Translations under genes and position numbers: made by a program
Shown: piece by piece, positions 34,749 to 43,137 of the stretch
Numbering within the stretch: the first letter of the stretch is position 1
Layout of the letters: every line of letters starts with the position of its first letter
Assembly: GCA_013426805.1 (NCBI GenBank)
Contig: JACDZG010000014.1
Span: 23,495 to 87,494 of the forward strand
Source: Chromatiaceae bacterium
Lineage (GTDB): Bacteria; Pseudomonadota; Gammaproteobacteria; Chromatiales; Chromatiaceae
Length of the DNA: 64,000 nt
Direction of reading: 5' to 3'
The notes under the pieces: model-generated
Seen by the model: the letters and a program-made list of their open reading frames with translations, nothing else
The model's database searches: none
What the model was told of the DNA's origin: nothing

Positions 34749-35650
34749 TTCGCCGGCGGAACCGCGTCGGGGTTGTCCTTGCGGATCGCATCGATCCAGG
34801 TCCGCACCCGATCGACATCGGAATCGACGCTGGGGATAAAGCGCTCGGCACGGAAGACGCCCAGCGCGGCCGGGTCATCGACCTGGATGAAGGCCTGACG
34901 GATCTCCTCCTTGAAGGCCGGGTCCAGCCCTTCGCGGAAGGTCCACATGTATTCCGGGATGGCCGGTGACTCCGCCAACACCCGCGTTGCCTTCGGGTCG
35001 ATCTGGCCCTCCTTCAGCAGCCGGTTGTAGATCGGCAAGGACAGTCCACCCGCCGCCACCTTGTGATTCGCCACCGCCTGCGCCACGGCATCGTGCGCCC
35101 CCAGCACCCGCAACTGATAGTCGCGTCCGGACACGAGCCCGACGTCCAGCAACTGGTAGCGCGGCACCCAGGTGCCGGAGGTCGAGGCCGGGTCGCCGAA
35201 GGCGATCTCGCCCCCTTTCAGGTCCTCGAGGGACTTGGCCGGGCTATCCGCGGGGACGATGATCACGGCCTGGAAGGTCGGGCCGACGATGGCGTGGGAT
35301 GGACGCGCGAAGGGTTCGAGTTTGGCCCGCCGACTCTGCAGGATATAGGTGACGGGGCCGAGATAGGCGATGTCGAGCCGACCGAAGCGCAGGGCCTCGC
35401 CGGTGGCGGCGTAGTTGGCCCCGACCACCATCTCGACCGGCAGCTCGAGACGCTTCTCCAGATAGGCCCGCAGCGGCTCGTTCAGCCGCATCACGGTCGG
35501 TGCGGACTCGCCCGGCAACAGGCCGATCACCAGTTTATCCGGACGCGCGGCGGGGGACGGATCCGCCCAGGCCGGTCCGGACAGGCCGGCCAGGGCGAGC
35601 AGCGCGGCGAAGAACAGGTAGGGTCGGCGAACGAAGGACACTGATCTCAT
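34745..35650 (-). CDS. PhnD-like periplasmic binding protein, probable vanadate-binding subunit
   Basis: The frame opens at 35740, but ATG 35650 gives a 301-residue protein with a clean Sec signal (YLFFAALLALAGLSGPAWA). The mature protein has the PhnD pattern LVIGLLPGES, LRAYLEKRLELPVEMVVG, AYLGPVTYILQSR, and a GDPASTSGT motif that in PhnD homologues binds the oxyanion through Ser/Thr side chains. It is the secreted twin of the cytosolic protein at 24.8 kb. Position between ATPase and permease genes and the shared promoter make it the ligand-binding part of the importer. Vanadate specificity is inferred, not shown. Confidence 0.85.
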   Translation of the reverse strand: MRSVSFVRRPYLFFAALLALAGLSGPAWADPSPAARPDKLVIGLLPGESAPTVMRLNEPLRAYLEKRLELPVEMVVGANYAATGEALRFGRLDIAYLGPVTYILQSRRAKLEPFARPSHAIVGPTFQAVIIVPADSPAKSLEDLKGGEIAFGDPASTSGTWVPRYQLLDVGLVSGRDYQLRVLGAHDAVAQAVANHKVAAGGLSLPIYNRLLKEGQIDPKATRVLAESPAIPEYMWTFREGLDPAFKEEIRQAFIQVDDPAALGVFRAERFIPSVDSDVDRVRTWIDAIRKDNPDAVPPAK

Positions 35651-35660
35651 GCGTGCGATC

Positions 35661-36704
35661 TCACTGGTTGGTGGGGGAAAGGCGTATTGCATCCGACGTC
35701 TTGGACGGTGCCGGGAAGAGTTTGGCCTGCCGGTGTCCATCGAAGCCCGCGACCGGTCCGTCGTAGGCGACGCGACCAGCGGCCAGGCCGATCAGGCGGT
35801 CCGCCAGGCGGCGGGCGACATCGATCTGGTGCAGAACCAGCACGACGGTGATCCCGTTCGCGGTCACCAGGGAGCGGAATTCGTCGCCCAGCATGGTGGT
35901 CAGGGCCGGGTCGACCGCCGAGAAGGGCTCGTCCCCAAGCAGCAGGCTCGGCCTGCGCACCAGTGCGCGGGCGATGCCGACGCGCTGGCGCTCGCCGCCG
36001 CTCAGGTTTGCGGTGCGCGCGTTGGCGCGATGCAGCAGACCGACCTCCAGGAGCGCCTCGGCCGCGCGCCGCTGCAGGGTCTGGGGCCAGGGGAGCGGGC
36101 TCAACGCGGAGCGCAGGTCCGCCATCCCGAGCAGCACGTTATCCAGCGCGCTCAGGCGGTCGATCAGGGCGTGCTCCTGGAAGACAGTGGCGGTGCGCCG
36201 CCGGTGTCGTTGCAGCAGGGCCGGATCATCCAAGGCCCCTAAACCGCCGATCAGAATCCGGCCGGCAGTCGGTCGGATCAGACCGTTTAAGGCGCTGATC
36301 AGCGTCGTCTTCCCCGCGCCGGACGGCCCGACGATAGCCGTGATCGACCCCGCCTCAATGGTGAGCGAGACCTGCTTGAGCACCTCGTGACGGCCACGCC
36401 ACACCGACAGGTCGTCCACGATGATCGGGTGTCCATCCAGGGCCGCCGATTGCCGGTGCTGATCGCTATCGGGATCCGAGTGAACGACCGGCCAGGATGC
36501 CGGAGGCGGGAGCGGTTCAGATACGAATGGCGACAAAGGCAGGGTCCTCACCTTGCTGGGAGCTTGATCGGCACCCGCAAGACGCCCGCCGACGTATTGC
36601 TCAAACACGCCGGTGAAGCGCGCCAGGAACCGGTTATCCCATGGGTGACCGACTGCGGTTGCTCCGTTGTAAGCGTCAATAACAAACCTCCGAGAAGTTG
36701 ACAT
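35661..36704 (-). CDS. PhnC-type ABC ATPase with N-terminal extension, probable vanadate importer
   Basis: A 347-residue ATPase: Walker A GPSGAGKTT, signature LSGGERQRVGIARAL, Walker B LLLGDEP, switch VLHQIDVA, and the PhnC hallmark LSALDNVLLG. Typical PhnC proteins are about 250-280 residues; here the cassette begins near residue 90 after a proline-rich, low-complexity stretch (SPFVSEPLPPPASWP) of unknown role. A later start (GTG 36551) would remove about half of it, but the ATG at 36704 fits the sigma-54 start site about 50 bp upstream. First gene of the importer operon. Confidence 0.83.
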   Translation of the reverse strand: MSTSRRFVIDAYNGATAVGHPWDNRFLARFTGVFEQYVGGRLAGADQAPSKVRTLPLSPFVSEPLPPPASWPVVHSDPDSDQHRQSAALDGHPIIVDDLSVWRGRHEVLKQVSLTIEAGSITAIVGPSGAGKTTLISALNGLIRPTAGRILIGGLGALDDPALLQRHRRRTATVFQEHALIDRLSALDNVLLGMADLRSALSPLPWPQTLQRRAAEALLEVGLLHRANARTANLSGGERQRVGIARALVRRPSLLLGDEPFSAVDPALTTMLGDEFRSLVTANGITVVLVLHQIDVARRLADRLIGLAAGRVAYDGPVAGFDGHRQAKLFPAPSKTSDAIRLSPTNQ

Positions 36705-36766
36705 CGAGTGAACCTGATTGATGCGTTTATGGCTGCATCAGTCGAGGCGCGTGACTGCCGGGAAAT

Positions 36767-36783
36767 CGCAAGGCGTATGCCAG
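36767..36783 (-). promoter_or_regulatory. Sigma-54 promoter for the PhnCDE-like importer operon
   Basis: On the minus strand CTGGCATACGCCTTGCG: TGGCA at -24, TTGC at -12, GG-N10-GC. It is about 65 bp before the ATPase ATG, with three VnfA-type sites 157-245 bp upstream. Confidence 0.75.
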
Positions 36784-36858
36784 ATCGGGGCTCGAATGGC
36801 TCGTGCGACTCCGCCCGGCCACCCCAATGTGACGCCAAGGTGTTGACACTATGCGCTA

Positions 36859-36875
36859 TTGGCACGCGTCCTGCG
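36859..36875 (+). promoter_or_regulatory. Additional sigma-54 promoter candidate facing vnfA
   Basis: TTGGCACGCGTCCTGCG is a good GG-N10-GC match on the plus strand, but the VnfA-type sites lie downstream of it and vnfA begins about 400 bp away, so it may be fortuitous or may drive a long autoregulated leader. Confidence 0.4.
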
Positions 36876-36937
36876 GCTGTATGGTCTTCCCCGTTAGCCG
36901 CCGGGCCCGCAACGCCAATGTACGAAGCGGGGCGGGC

Positions 36938-37039
36938 GTACCGATCGGTACGAATTCGGGGATTCGGAGTCGCTCACGCCCACTATCGCAATTGTTCGGA
37001 TTGGTACAAAACCCGCGAACAGCGCGTTCAGGTCGGTAC
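36938..37039 (+). promoter_or_regulatory. Cluster of three VnfA-type enhancer sites between importer operon and vnfA
   Basis: GTACCGATCGGTAC (36938-36951) is a perfect GTAC-N6-GTAC; GTTCGGATTGGTAC (36994-37007) and GTTCAGGTCGGTAC (37026-37039) have one mismatch each. The last two share the context GGTACAAAAC. The geometry suits activation of the minus-strand importer promoter and possible autoregulation of vnfA. Confidence 0.72.
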
Positions 37040-37127
37040 AAAACGCCCGCGGTGCAGTCTCCGCAGGACGCGCTTTGCCGCGCGTAACGCGGGGTTCCCG
37101 ATGGCGAAACGCGCAACGGAGACGGTA

Positions 37128-37156
37128 TTGACACTGCCGTTATATATGTACAGAAT
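37128..37156 (+). promoter_or_regulatory. Sigma-70-type promoter of vnfA
   Basis: TTGACA (37128-37133), a 17-bp spacer and CAGAAT (37151-37156). The -10 is a 4/6 match. It stands alone in an AT-richer patch before vnfA and is overlapped by a ModE-like box. Confidence 0.5.
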
Positions 37157-37160
37157 AGCG
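37138..37160. promoter_or_regulatory. ModE-like operator overlapping the vnfA promoter
   Basis: The 23-bp segment begins CGTTATATA and ends AATAGCG, matching the outer arms of the ModE/Mo-box palindrome (CGnTATATA-N6-TATATAnCG). It covers the -10 region, so Mo-loaded ModE would block vnfA, as Mo represses alternative nitrogenases in other bacteria. modE itself is at 50.1 kb. Confidence 0.6.
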
Positions 37161-37267
37161 CCAATCCAAGAGGGTCGAAGCCCTTGCCTGCGGCCCGCGG
37201 CCCGCGCCCGTGCGGCGCGGCAGCAGGCGTCGGCGACGCCTTTTCAGCCCAGATTTGGTTACCACCT

Positions 37268-38941
37268 ATGACGACCGATAACCCAGCGGGCTTCAGTCAC
37301 GATCCGTCACCCCGCTCCCGGATCATGCACGAGCACCGCGGCAGTCACCGCCCGTTACTGCCGGGCCTGACGCCGATGGCCTTTGCGCCGCCACAACTGT
37401 GTGAATGCGATTTCGGGGAGTGCCGGACTCAACTCCTGCCCTTGCTCTACGAGATGAGCCGCCTGGTGACCGAGGCCGGCGACTTGCCGACCACGCTGCA
37501 GATCCTGCTGCAGTTGATGAAGCGCCACATGAAGCTGGTGCGTGGCGCCGTCACTCTGTATGACACGGACTCTGGGCAGATCTTCATCCACGAGAGCTTT
37601 GGTTTGACCGAGGACGAGGTCGCCCGCGGCGTCTATCTGCTCGGCGAGGGCATCACCGGGCGAGTCGTCGAAAGCGGGCAGGCGATGATCATCCCCCGTA
37701 TCAAGGACGAGCCCAATTTTCTGAATCGCACCGACAGCCGCGGCGACATCGCCAACACCCTGCTCTCATTTCTGTGCGTGCCGATCCAGCGGGGCAAGAA
37801 GGTCTTGGGCACCATCAGCGCCGAGCGGGTCTATGAGAACCAGCAACTGCTCGATCTGGATGCCCGCGTTCTGGCGATCCTGGCGGCCACCACGGCCCAG
37901 GCAGTGGAACTCTATCTGCTGGAAAATCTTCAGAAGGTCGCGCTCCAAGCGGAAAACCGCCGTCTGCGCGGTGCGCTCAAAGAGAAATTCAAGCCCTCCA
38001 ATATCATCGGCAACTCCAAGCCGATGCAGGAGGTCTACGGGCTCATCGAGAAGGTGACCCGCTCCAAGACCACGGTACTGATCCTCGGCGAGAGTGGGGT
38101 CGGCAAGGAACTGGTCGCCAGCGCCATCCATTACAGCAGCCCGAATGCCGGCGGCCCCTTTATCAAATTCAACTGCGCCGCGCTGCCCGAGAGTGTCATC
38201 GAGAGCGAGCTGTTCGGACATGAACGAGGCTCCTTCACCGGGGCGACCGCATTACGCAAAGGTCGCTTCGAGGACGCCGGCGGCGGCACCATCTTTCTCG
38301 ATGAGATCGGGGAGCTGACACTGGCGATGCAGGCCAAGCTCCTGCGGGTACTCCAGGAACGGACCTTCGAACGGGTCGGCGGCAATACGCCCATCCATGT
38401 CGATATCCGGATCCTCGCCGCGACCAATCGCGATCTGGCGGACATGGTGGCGAATGGCACCTTCCGTGAAGACCTCTATTATCGTCTGCATGTGTTCCCG
38501 ATCACGATCCCGCCGCTACGTGACCGCGGCAACGATATCATTGCACTGGCGGACCATTTCCTGACCAAGTTCTCTCAGGAGATGGGGGTCGAGGTCAAGC
38601 GCATTTCCACGCCGGCCATCAATATGCTGCTCTGCTATCATTGGCCGGGCAATGTGCGGGAGCTCGAGAATGTCATCGAGCGCGCCATTATCCTGGCCGA
38701 GGATGGCGCGGTACATGCCTTTAACCTACCGCCATCCCTGCAAACGCCGGTCGTGTCGGAATCCGCTCCGACGGGTTCGCTGGACGCCCGACTCAATGCC
38801 ATCGAGTACGAAATGATCGTTGACGCACTGAAGGCGACCAATGGGAATACGACCGATGCGGCTGTCCAACTGGGCTTGACCCGGCGCGTGCTGGGACTGC
38901 GCATGGCAAAGTACGATCTCGACCGTAAGCTGTTCCGCTGA
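37268..38941 (+). CDS. vnfA: VnfA, sigma-54-dependent activator of the vanadium nitrogenase
   Basis: A NifA-family regulator, 557 residues from ATG 37268. From there: a C-x-C-x4-C motif (CECDFGEC) near residue 45, matching the N-terminal Fe-S-binding cysteines of Azotobacter VnfA; a GAF domain (about 60-215); an AAA+ domain with GESGVGKE, ESELFGHERGSFTGA and LDEIGE; and a Fis-type HTH (TTDAAVQLGLTRRVLGLRMAKY). In Azotobacter the cysteines lie at 8, 10 and 15; starting at ATG 37376 would put them at 9, 11 and 16, so that start is a strong alternative. Neither has a good ribosome-binding site; an open frame to TTG 37184 looks unlikely. It should bind the GTAC-N6-GTAC-like sites listed here. Confidence 0.9.
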   Translation: MTTDNPAGFSHDPSPRSRIMHEHRGSHRPLLPGLTPMAFAPPQLCECDFGECRTQLLPLLYEMSRLVTEAGDLPTTLQILLQLMKRHMKLVRGAVTLYDTDSGQIFIHESFGLTEDEVARGVYLLGEGITGRVVESGQAMIIPRIKDEPNFLNRTDSRGDIANTLLSFLCVPIQRGKKVLGTISAERVYENQQLLDLDARVLAILAATTAQAVELYLLENLQKVALQAENRRLRGALKEKFKPSNIIGNSKPMQEVYGLIEKVTRSKTTVLILGESGVGKELVASAIHYSSPNAGGPFIKFNCAALPESVIESELFGHERGSFTGATALRKGRFEDAGGGTIFLDEIGELTLAMQAKLLRVLQERTFERVGGNTPIHVDIRILAATNRDLADMVANGTFREDLYYRLHVFPITIPPLRDRGNDIIALADHFLTKFSQEMGVEVKRISTPAINMLLCYHWPGNVRELENVIERAIILAEDGAVHAFNLPPSLQTPVVSESAPTGSLDARLNAIEYEMIVDALKATNGNTTDAAVQLGLTRRVLGLRMAKYDLDRKLFR

Positions 38942-38989
38942 ATCCTGTTTTTCCCTGAATGATGATCCGCTCAATGACTGGAGCCGCCG

Positions 38990-39388
38990 ATGCATACCGA
39001 CCCCGCTGTTTTGCCGCCCACCGTCACCCCCGACCCCAACGAGATCCTGGTCGCAGTCGCCACCAAGGGCGATGGACAGATCAACCAGCATTTCGGCCAT
39101 GCGGATGAATTTACTGTCTATGCGGTGAGTCCGGACGGTGTCCGCTTCGTCGCGGTCAGGACAGTTGAGCATTATTGTCAGGGTGGCTTCGGCGACGAGG
39201 ATAAGCGTGATGTCATCCTGCGTGCCCTGGCCGACTGCACGGCACTCTTTGTGGCACGGGTAGGAGAGGGTCCGCGGGCCAAGCTTGCCGGGGCTGGTAT
39301 TGTGGCAGTTGATACGTATCCCTTTGGCGCGATCGAGCCATCGATCACTGAATGGTTCCGTACCACGGGTGGTCAAGCAGCCGGGTGA
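38990..39388 (+). CDS. NifX/NifB-C-terminal family cofactor-binding protein, in the vnfA operon
   Basis: A 132-residue protein of the dinitrogenase-cofactor-biosynthesis fold: ILVAVATKGDGQINQHFGHADEFTVYAV is the typical strand-loop with the GHADxF/HFGHA motif, followed by CTALFVARVGEGPRAKLAGAGI. Such proteins (NifX, NifY C-terminal, VnfX) bind and carry NifB-co or later FeMo/FeV-co precursors. It follows vnfA by 48 bp and is probably co-transcribed. At least four other members of this family lie in the window, so they presumably divide the traffic of intermediates. No VnfA promoter of its own is seen. Confidence 0.85.
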   Translation: MHTDPAVLPPTVTPDPNEILVAVATKGDGQINQHFGHADEFTVYAVSPDGVRFVAVRTVEHYCQGGFGDEDKRDVILRALADCTALFVARVGEGPRAKLAGAGIVAVDTYPFGAIEPSITEWFRTTGGQAAG

Positions 39389-39425
39389 GCGCGAGTGCTC
39401 GGAAATGTGCGCGCCGGGTCTATGC

Positions 39426-39439
39426 GTTCCCGTTCGTAC
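39426..39439 (+). promoter_or_regulatory. VnfA-type enhancer site for vnfEN
   Basis: GTTCCCGTTCGTAC is GTTC-N6-GTAC, 134 bp upstream of the sigma-54 promoter at 39573. Confidence 0.65.
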
Positions 39440-39572
39440 GCTTCTTGCGCCCGGATCGCATGGATGCAACTGCCCACCGGCTCTGCCTCCTTCCACCTAC
39501 CTGATTGATTCTAAGACATTCCCGTCGCCGCTGGTGTAACGGGAACGCGCCTGTGATCAGGGTCCTATACGG

Positions 39573-39589
39573 TTGGCATCGCCGTTGCA
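39573..39589 (+). promoter_or_regulatory. Sigma-54 promoter of the vnfEN-vnfX-vnfY operon
   Basis: TTGGCATCGCCGTTGCA: TTGGCA at -24, TTGCA at -12, spacing GG-N10-GC. It lies 42 bp before the vnfEN ATG. Confidence 0.82.
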
Positions 39590-39631
39590 ATACCATCTTC
39601 CGAGCGGCCATCGCTCAGCGGGAGATGATCA

Positions 39632-42487
39632 ATGAATGCAAGCGAGCTCAAAGCGCTACAGGACGAACCGGCCTGTACCCATAACAAAAAAGGAAAATCG
39701 GGCTGTGCCCGAGCGACGCCCGGCGCGACCCAAGGGGGCTGCGCCTTCGATGGTGCGCGTAATGCATTGGTGCCCATCGCGGACTGCGCGCACATCGTTC
39801 ACGGCCCAATCGGATGCGCAGGCTCGTCCTGGGACAGTCGCGGCAGTCGCTCCAGCGGTGCCGACCTGTACCGGGTCGGCATGACCACTGACCTGTCCGA
39901 ACTGGATGTGATCATGGGCCGGGGCGAGCAGCGACTGCTGGCCGCGGTGCGTCAGGCCATCACGGGGTATCGCCCCGCGGCGGTCTTCGTCTATTCGACC
40001 TGTGTGCCCTCGCTGCATGGTGACGATGTCGCCGGCGTGGCGCGGACGGCCGCGAAGCGCTGGGGTGTGCCGGTGATCCCGGTCGATTGCGCGGGCTTCT
40101 ACGGCAATAAGAATCTGGGCAACCGGATCGCCGGAGACACGCTCATCAAGCACGTCATCGGCACCCGTGAGCCGGACCCGATCAGCCCGGGCGCCCAGCG
40201 CCCAGGGATTGCGACCCACGCGATCAATCTGATCGGCGAATGGAATGTGGGGGGCGAATTCTGGAGTGTCGCGCCGCTCTTCGATGCGCTCGGGCTGCGC
40301 ATCCTCTGCACCCTGTCCGGTGATGCGCGGTTCCGCGAGGTCCAGACCATGCATCGGGCCGCGGCCAACATGGTGGTGTGTTCCAAGGCGATGCTGCCGG
40401 TGGCGCGACACCTCCAGGACCGCTACGGCATCCCGTTTTTCGAGGGTAGTTTCTACGGTATCGAGGATACGTCCCAGGCGCTGCGGGGTTTCGCCAGGCT
40501 GCTCGGTGATCCGGACCTGGCGGCACGCACCGAGGCGCTGATCGCGCACGAGGAGGCGCAGATCCGCGCCCGGATCGCCCCGCTGCGCCCGCGGCTGCAC
40601 GGCAAGCGGGCCTTCGTCTTCACCGGTGGTTACAAATCCTGGTCGATCGTCTCCGCGCTGCAGGACCTGGGGTTGACGGTGGTCGCCAGCGGTACCGAAA
40701 AATCGACCGAAGAGGATAAGGCGCGCATTCGCGAACTGATGGGACCGGAGGCCCTGATGATTGCCGACAATGATCAGGGTGCCTTGCTGCGGGCCTTCGA
40801 CGCCTGTCGTGCCGACATCATGGTCGCGGGTGACCGCTATATCTTCCCGACGCTCAAATCGCGCTTGCCGTTCCTCGATATCGATCATGTCCGCAGCGTC
40901 GGCTATGCCGGGTATCGCGGGATGGAGGAACTGGCGCGCAATCTCGTCACCGCGCTGCACAATCCCGTCTGGCAACAGGTCATGGCGCCGCCCAGGTGGC
41001 AGCGGCCGGCCCTGAACGGGACGCCGGCCGAAGCCCCCATCGAGGTCCAGTCAATGTCCCCGCTGCCGTCCACCGCCCCGGAGATCCTGAGCTCAAGCAA
41101 ACCACTCTCGGTCAATCCGCTGAAGGTGAGTCAGCCGGTCGGGGCGTCCCTGGCGTTCCTCGGCCTCGCCGGCGCCATGCCGCTGGAGCATGGCGGCCGG
41201 GGCTGTACCTCCTTCAATAAGCTCTTTTTCATGCGCCATTTTCGCGAGCCGATCCCGTTGCAGACCACGGCCATGGATCAACTCGTCACGATCATGGGTG
41301 CGGACGATAACGTGGTCGAGGCCCTGCATACCATTTGCGAGCGTCACCGGCCCGAGCTCATCGGGCTCATCAGCACCGGGCTCTCCGAGACCCAGGGGGC
41401 GGACATCTCGGCGACCATCAGGGCCTTTCGTCATGCCTATCCAGGGTACGCGGACACCGCCGTCGTCCCGGTCAGTGCGAGCGACGCGCTGGGGTGCCTG
41501 GAGACCGGCTTTGCCCGCGCGGTCGAGGCGCTGATCGAGACGCTGGTCCCGGCCCAGCGCGACGGCAAGATCAAGTGTCTCCGGCAGGTCAATGTGCTGG
41601 TCGGCTCGATGCTCACGCCAGGGGATATCGAGGGCATCAAGGAGTGGGTCGCGGCCTTCGGTTTGCGCCCGGTCGTGCTCCCGGATATCGGCGACTCACT
41701 GGACGGCCACCTGATCGCCGAAGGCTATGCCACCCTCACCTACGGCGGCATCAGCCGTCAGCAAATCGCCCGGCTGGGCGAGTCCTGCGCCACCCTGGTG
41801 ATCGGTTCGTCCCTGGCGCGGGCCGCCGATCTGCTCAAGGACCGCACGGGTGTCCCGGACCATCGCTTCGACGGGCTCATGGGCCTCGATGCCTGCGACG
41901 CCTTCACCGCGACCCTGGCCGCCATCGCCGGTGTTGCCGTCCCCGCGGGTCTCGAGCGCCAGCGCAGCCAACTCCAGGACGCCATGGTCGACTGCCAGTT
42001 CCAACTCGGGGGGGCGCGCGCCGCGGTGGCCGCCGATGCGGACCTGCTGGCCTCGCTGGTGCGCCTGTTCGCAAGCCTCGGGATCGAGACGGTCGCGGCG
42101 GTGGCCGCGGCCAAGTCGGACATCCTCGCGCACCTGCCGGTGGCGCGGGTGACCATCGGCGACCTGGAGGACCTCGAGGGGCAGGCCCGCGACGCGCGGG
42201 CGCAGGTCCTGGTCGCCAACTCCCACGGCGCCCAGATCGCGTCCAGGCTCGCGCTGCCGTTAATGCGGGCAGGGTTCCCGCTCTACGACCAGGCCGGGGC
42301 ACACCTGCGCCAGTGGGTCGGCTATCGCGGGACCAGCCAGACCCTCTTTGAACTCACCAACCACCTGGCCGCCCACTACCAGGAGATTGCTCCCTACCGC
42401 TCGATCTACTGGGAAGGGACCCCCCGGGAGGCCGAGCCCGGCGTGAGCGCTTTGCTTGGCGCCCGGCAGTCGGGAGGTGCGCGATGA
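39632..42487 (+). CDS. vnfEN: Fused VnfE-VnfN, scaffold for FeV-cofactor maturation
   Basis: A single 951-codon frame. Residues 1 to about 455 are VnfE-like: cysteines in [28 protein letters not shown] and [27 protein letters not shown], and [13 protein letters not shown] roughly 35-residue Pro/Ser-rich linker ([20 protein letters not shown]) leads to a VnfN-like half with [33 protein letters not shown] and [16 protein letters not shown]. NifEN/VnfEN is an alpha2beta2 scaffold in which NifB-co is matured; in Azotobacter the two subunits come from separate genes. The fusion would enforce 1:1 stoichiometry. The next gene overlaps by ATGA. Sigma-54 promoter and VnfA site are upstream. Confidence 0.92.
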   Translation: MNASELKALQDEPACTHNKKGKSGCARATPGATQGGCAFDGARNALVPIADCAHIVHGPIGCAGSSWDSRGSRSSGADLYRVGMTTDLSELDVIMGRGEQRLLAAVRQAITGYRPAAVFVYSTCVPSLHGDDVAGVARTAAKRWGVPVIPVDCAGFYGNKNLGNRIAGDTLIKHVIGTREPDPISPGAQRPGIATHAINLIGEWNVGGEFWSVAPLFDALGLRILCTLSGDARFREVQTMHRAAANMVVCSKAMLPVARHLQDRYGIPFFEGSFYGIEDTSQALRGFARLLGDPDLAARTEALIAHEEAQIRARIAPLRPRLHGKRAFVFTGGYKSWSIVSALQDLGLTVVASGTEKSTEEDKARIRELMGPEALMIADNDQGALLRAFDACRADIMVAGDRYIFPTLKSRLPFLDIDHVRSVGYAGYRGMEELARNLVTALHNPVWQQVMAPPRWQRPALNGTPAEAPIEVQSMSPLPSTAPEILSSSKPLSVNPLKVSQPVGASLAFLGLAGAMPLEHGGRGCTSFNKLFFMRHFREPIPLQTTAMDQLVTIMGADDNVVEALHTICERHRPELIGLISTGLSETQGADISATIRAFRHAYPGYADTAVVPVSASDALGCLETGFARAVEALIETLVPAQRDGKIKCLRQVNVLVGSMLTPGDIEGIKEWVAAFGLRPVVLPDIGDSLDGHLIAEGYATLTYGGISRQQIARLGESCATLVIGSSLARAADLLKDRTGVPDHRFDGLMGLDACDAFTATLAAIAGVAVPAGLERQRSQLQDAMVDCQFQLGGARAAVAADADLLASLVRLFASLGIETVAAVAAAKSDILAHLPVARVTIGDLEDLEGQARDARAQVLVANSHGAQIASRLALPLMRAGFPLYDQAGAHLRQWVGYRGTSQTLFELTNHLAAHYQEIAPYRSIYWEGTPREAEPGVSALLGARQSGGAR

Positions 42488-43122
42488 TCCGGGTCGCCTT
42501 TGCCTCCAGTGACGACGCGCACGTGGATATGCATTTCGGTGCAGCGGAGCGCCTGATCATTTACGACGTGTCGCGCGGTTGTGCCGAACTGATCGGGGTT
42601 GGGGAGTTTGGGAAAGTCGAAATGAAGGGCGAGAACCGACAGATCACTATTCCGGAGGCGGAACGTACGCACAGCTTGACGGATCGGCTGCGACAGATAC
42701 CCCTGTTCGTCAAGCTCTATCGTTTGCTCTTTCGGCGTCGCCGCTTGGTCCTGCCCGATCAGGCCTCGCCATTCGGAGAACCCTATGCCCCGACACGCGA
42801 CCAGGTCGGGCCGCCGTCCGATCGGCCACCGGAAGACAAGGTGGTCGCCAAGCTGGCGTTTCTGCAGGGATGCGTCGCGGTCTATGCCGCCTCGATCGGA
42901 TCCTCCTCGGTCAAGCGGCTGATGTCGGTGAACATCCAGCCGATCATCGTCGATCAGGGGCACGACATCCTGGATCTCCTCAATCGGGTGAATGCGGCCA
43001 TCCATCACGGCGGGGTGGCCTGGGTGGATCAGGCGTTGGCTGCCGCGGTGAACTACCCGCCCAAGCAGCCCGCCGCCAATGCCCCCGAATACCAAGAACC
43101 CTATCGCATCGATCCCTATTGA
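42484..43122 (+). CDS. vnfX: VnfX-like FeV-co precursor carrier with an internal insertion
   Basis: A 212-residue NifX-family protein. It opens with [29 protein letters not shown], the cofactor-binding half, and ends with [29 protein letters not shown], the second half. Ordinary VnfX/NifX proteins are about 150-160 residues; here about 60 residues rich in charged and hydrophobic positions ([21 protein letters not shown] and a Pro-rich stretch) are inserted between them. VnfX in Azotobacter holds NifB-co and a V-containing precursor and passes them on. Position straight after vnfEN (ATGA overlap) supports the name. The insert's role is unknown. Confidence 0.82.
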   Translation: MIRVAFASSDDAHVDMHFGAAERLIIYDVSRGCAELIGVGEFGKVEMKGENRQITIPEAERTHSLTDRLRQIPLFVKLYRLLFRRRRLVLPDQASPFGEPYAPTRDQVGPPSDRPPEDKVVAKLAFLQGCVAVYAASIGSSSVKRLMSVNIQPIIVDQGHDILDLLNRVNAAIHHGGVAWVDQALAAAVNYPPKQPAANAPEYQEPYRIDPY

Positions 43123-43137
43123 CAGGTGTAATTCATC

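Noticed and set aside
37184..37267. TTG start at 37184 for vnfA
   Set aside because: It would add a Pro/Ala/Arg-rich leader absent from VnfA proteins and has no ribosome-binding site.
41335..42351. Second plus-strand frame inside the vnfN half
   Set aside because: Arg/Gly-rich translation typical of an out-of-frame reading of a GC-rich gene.
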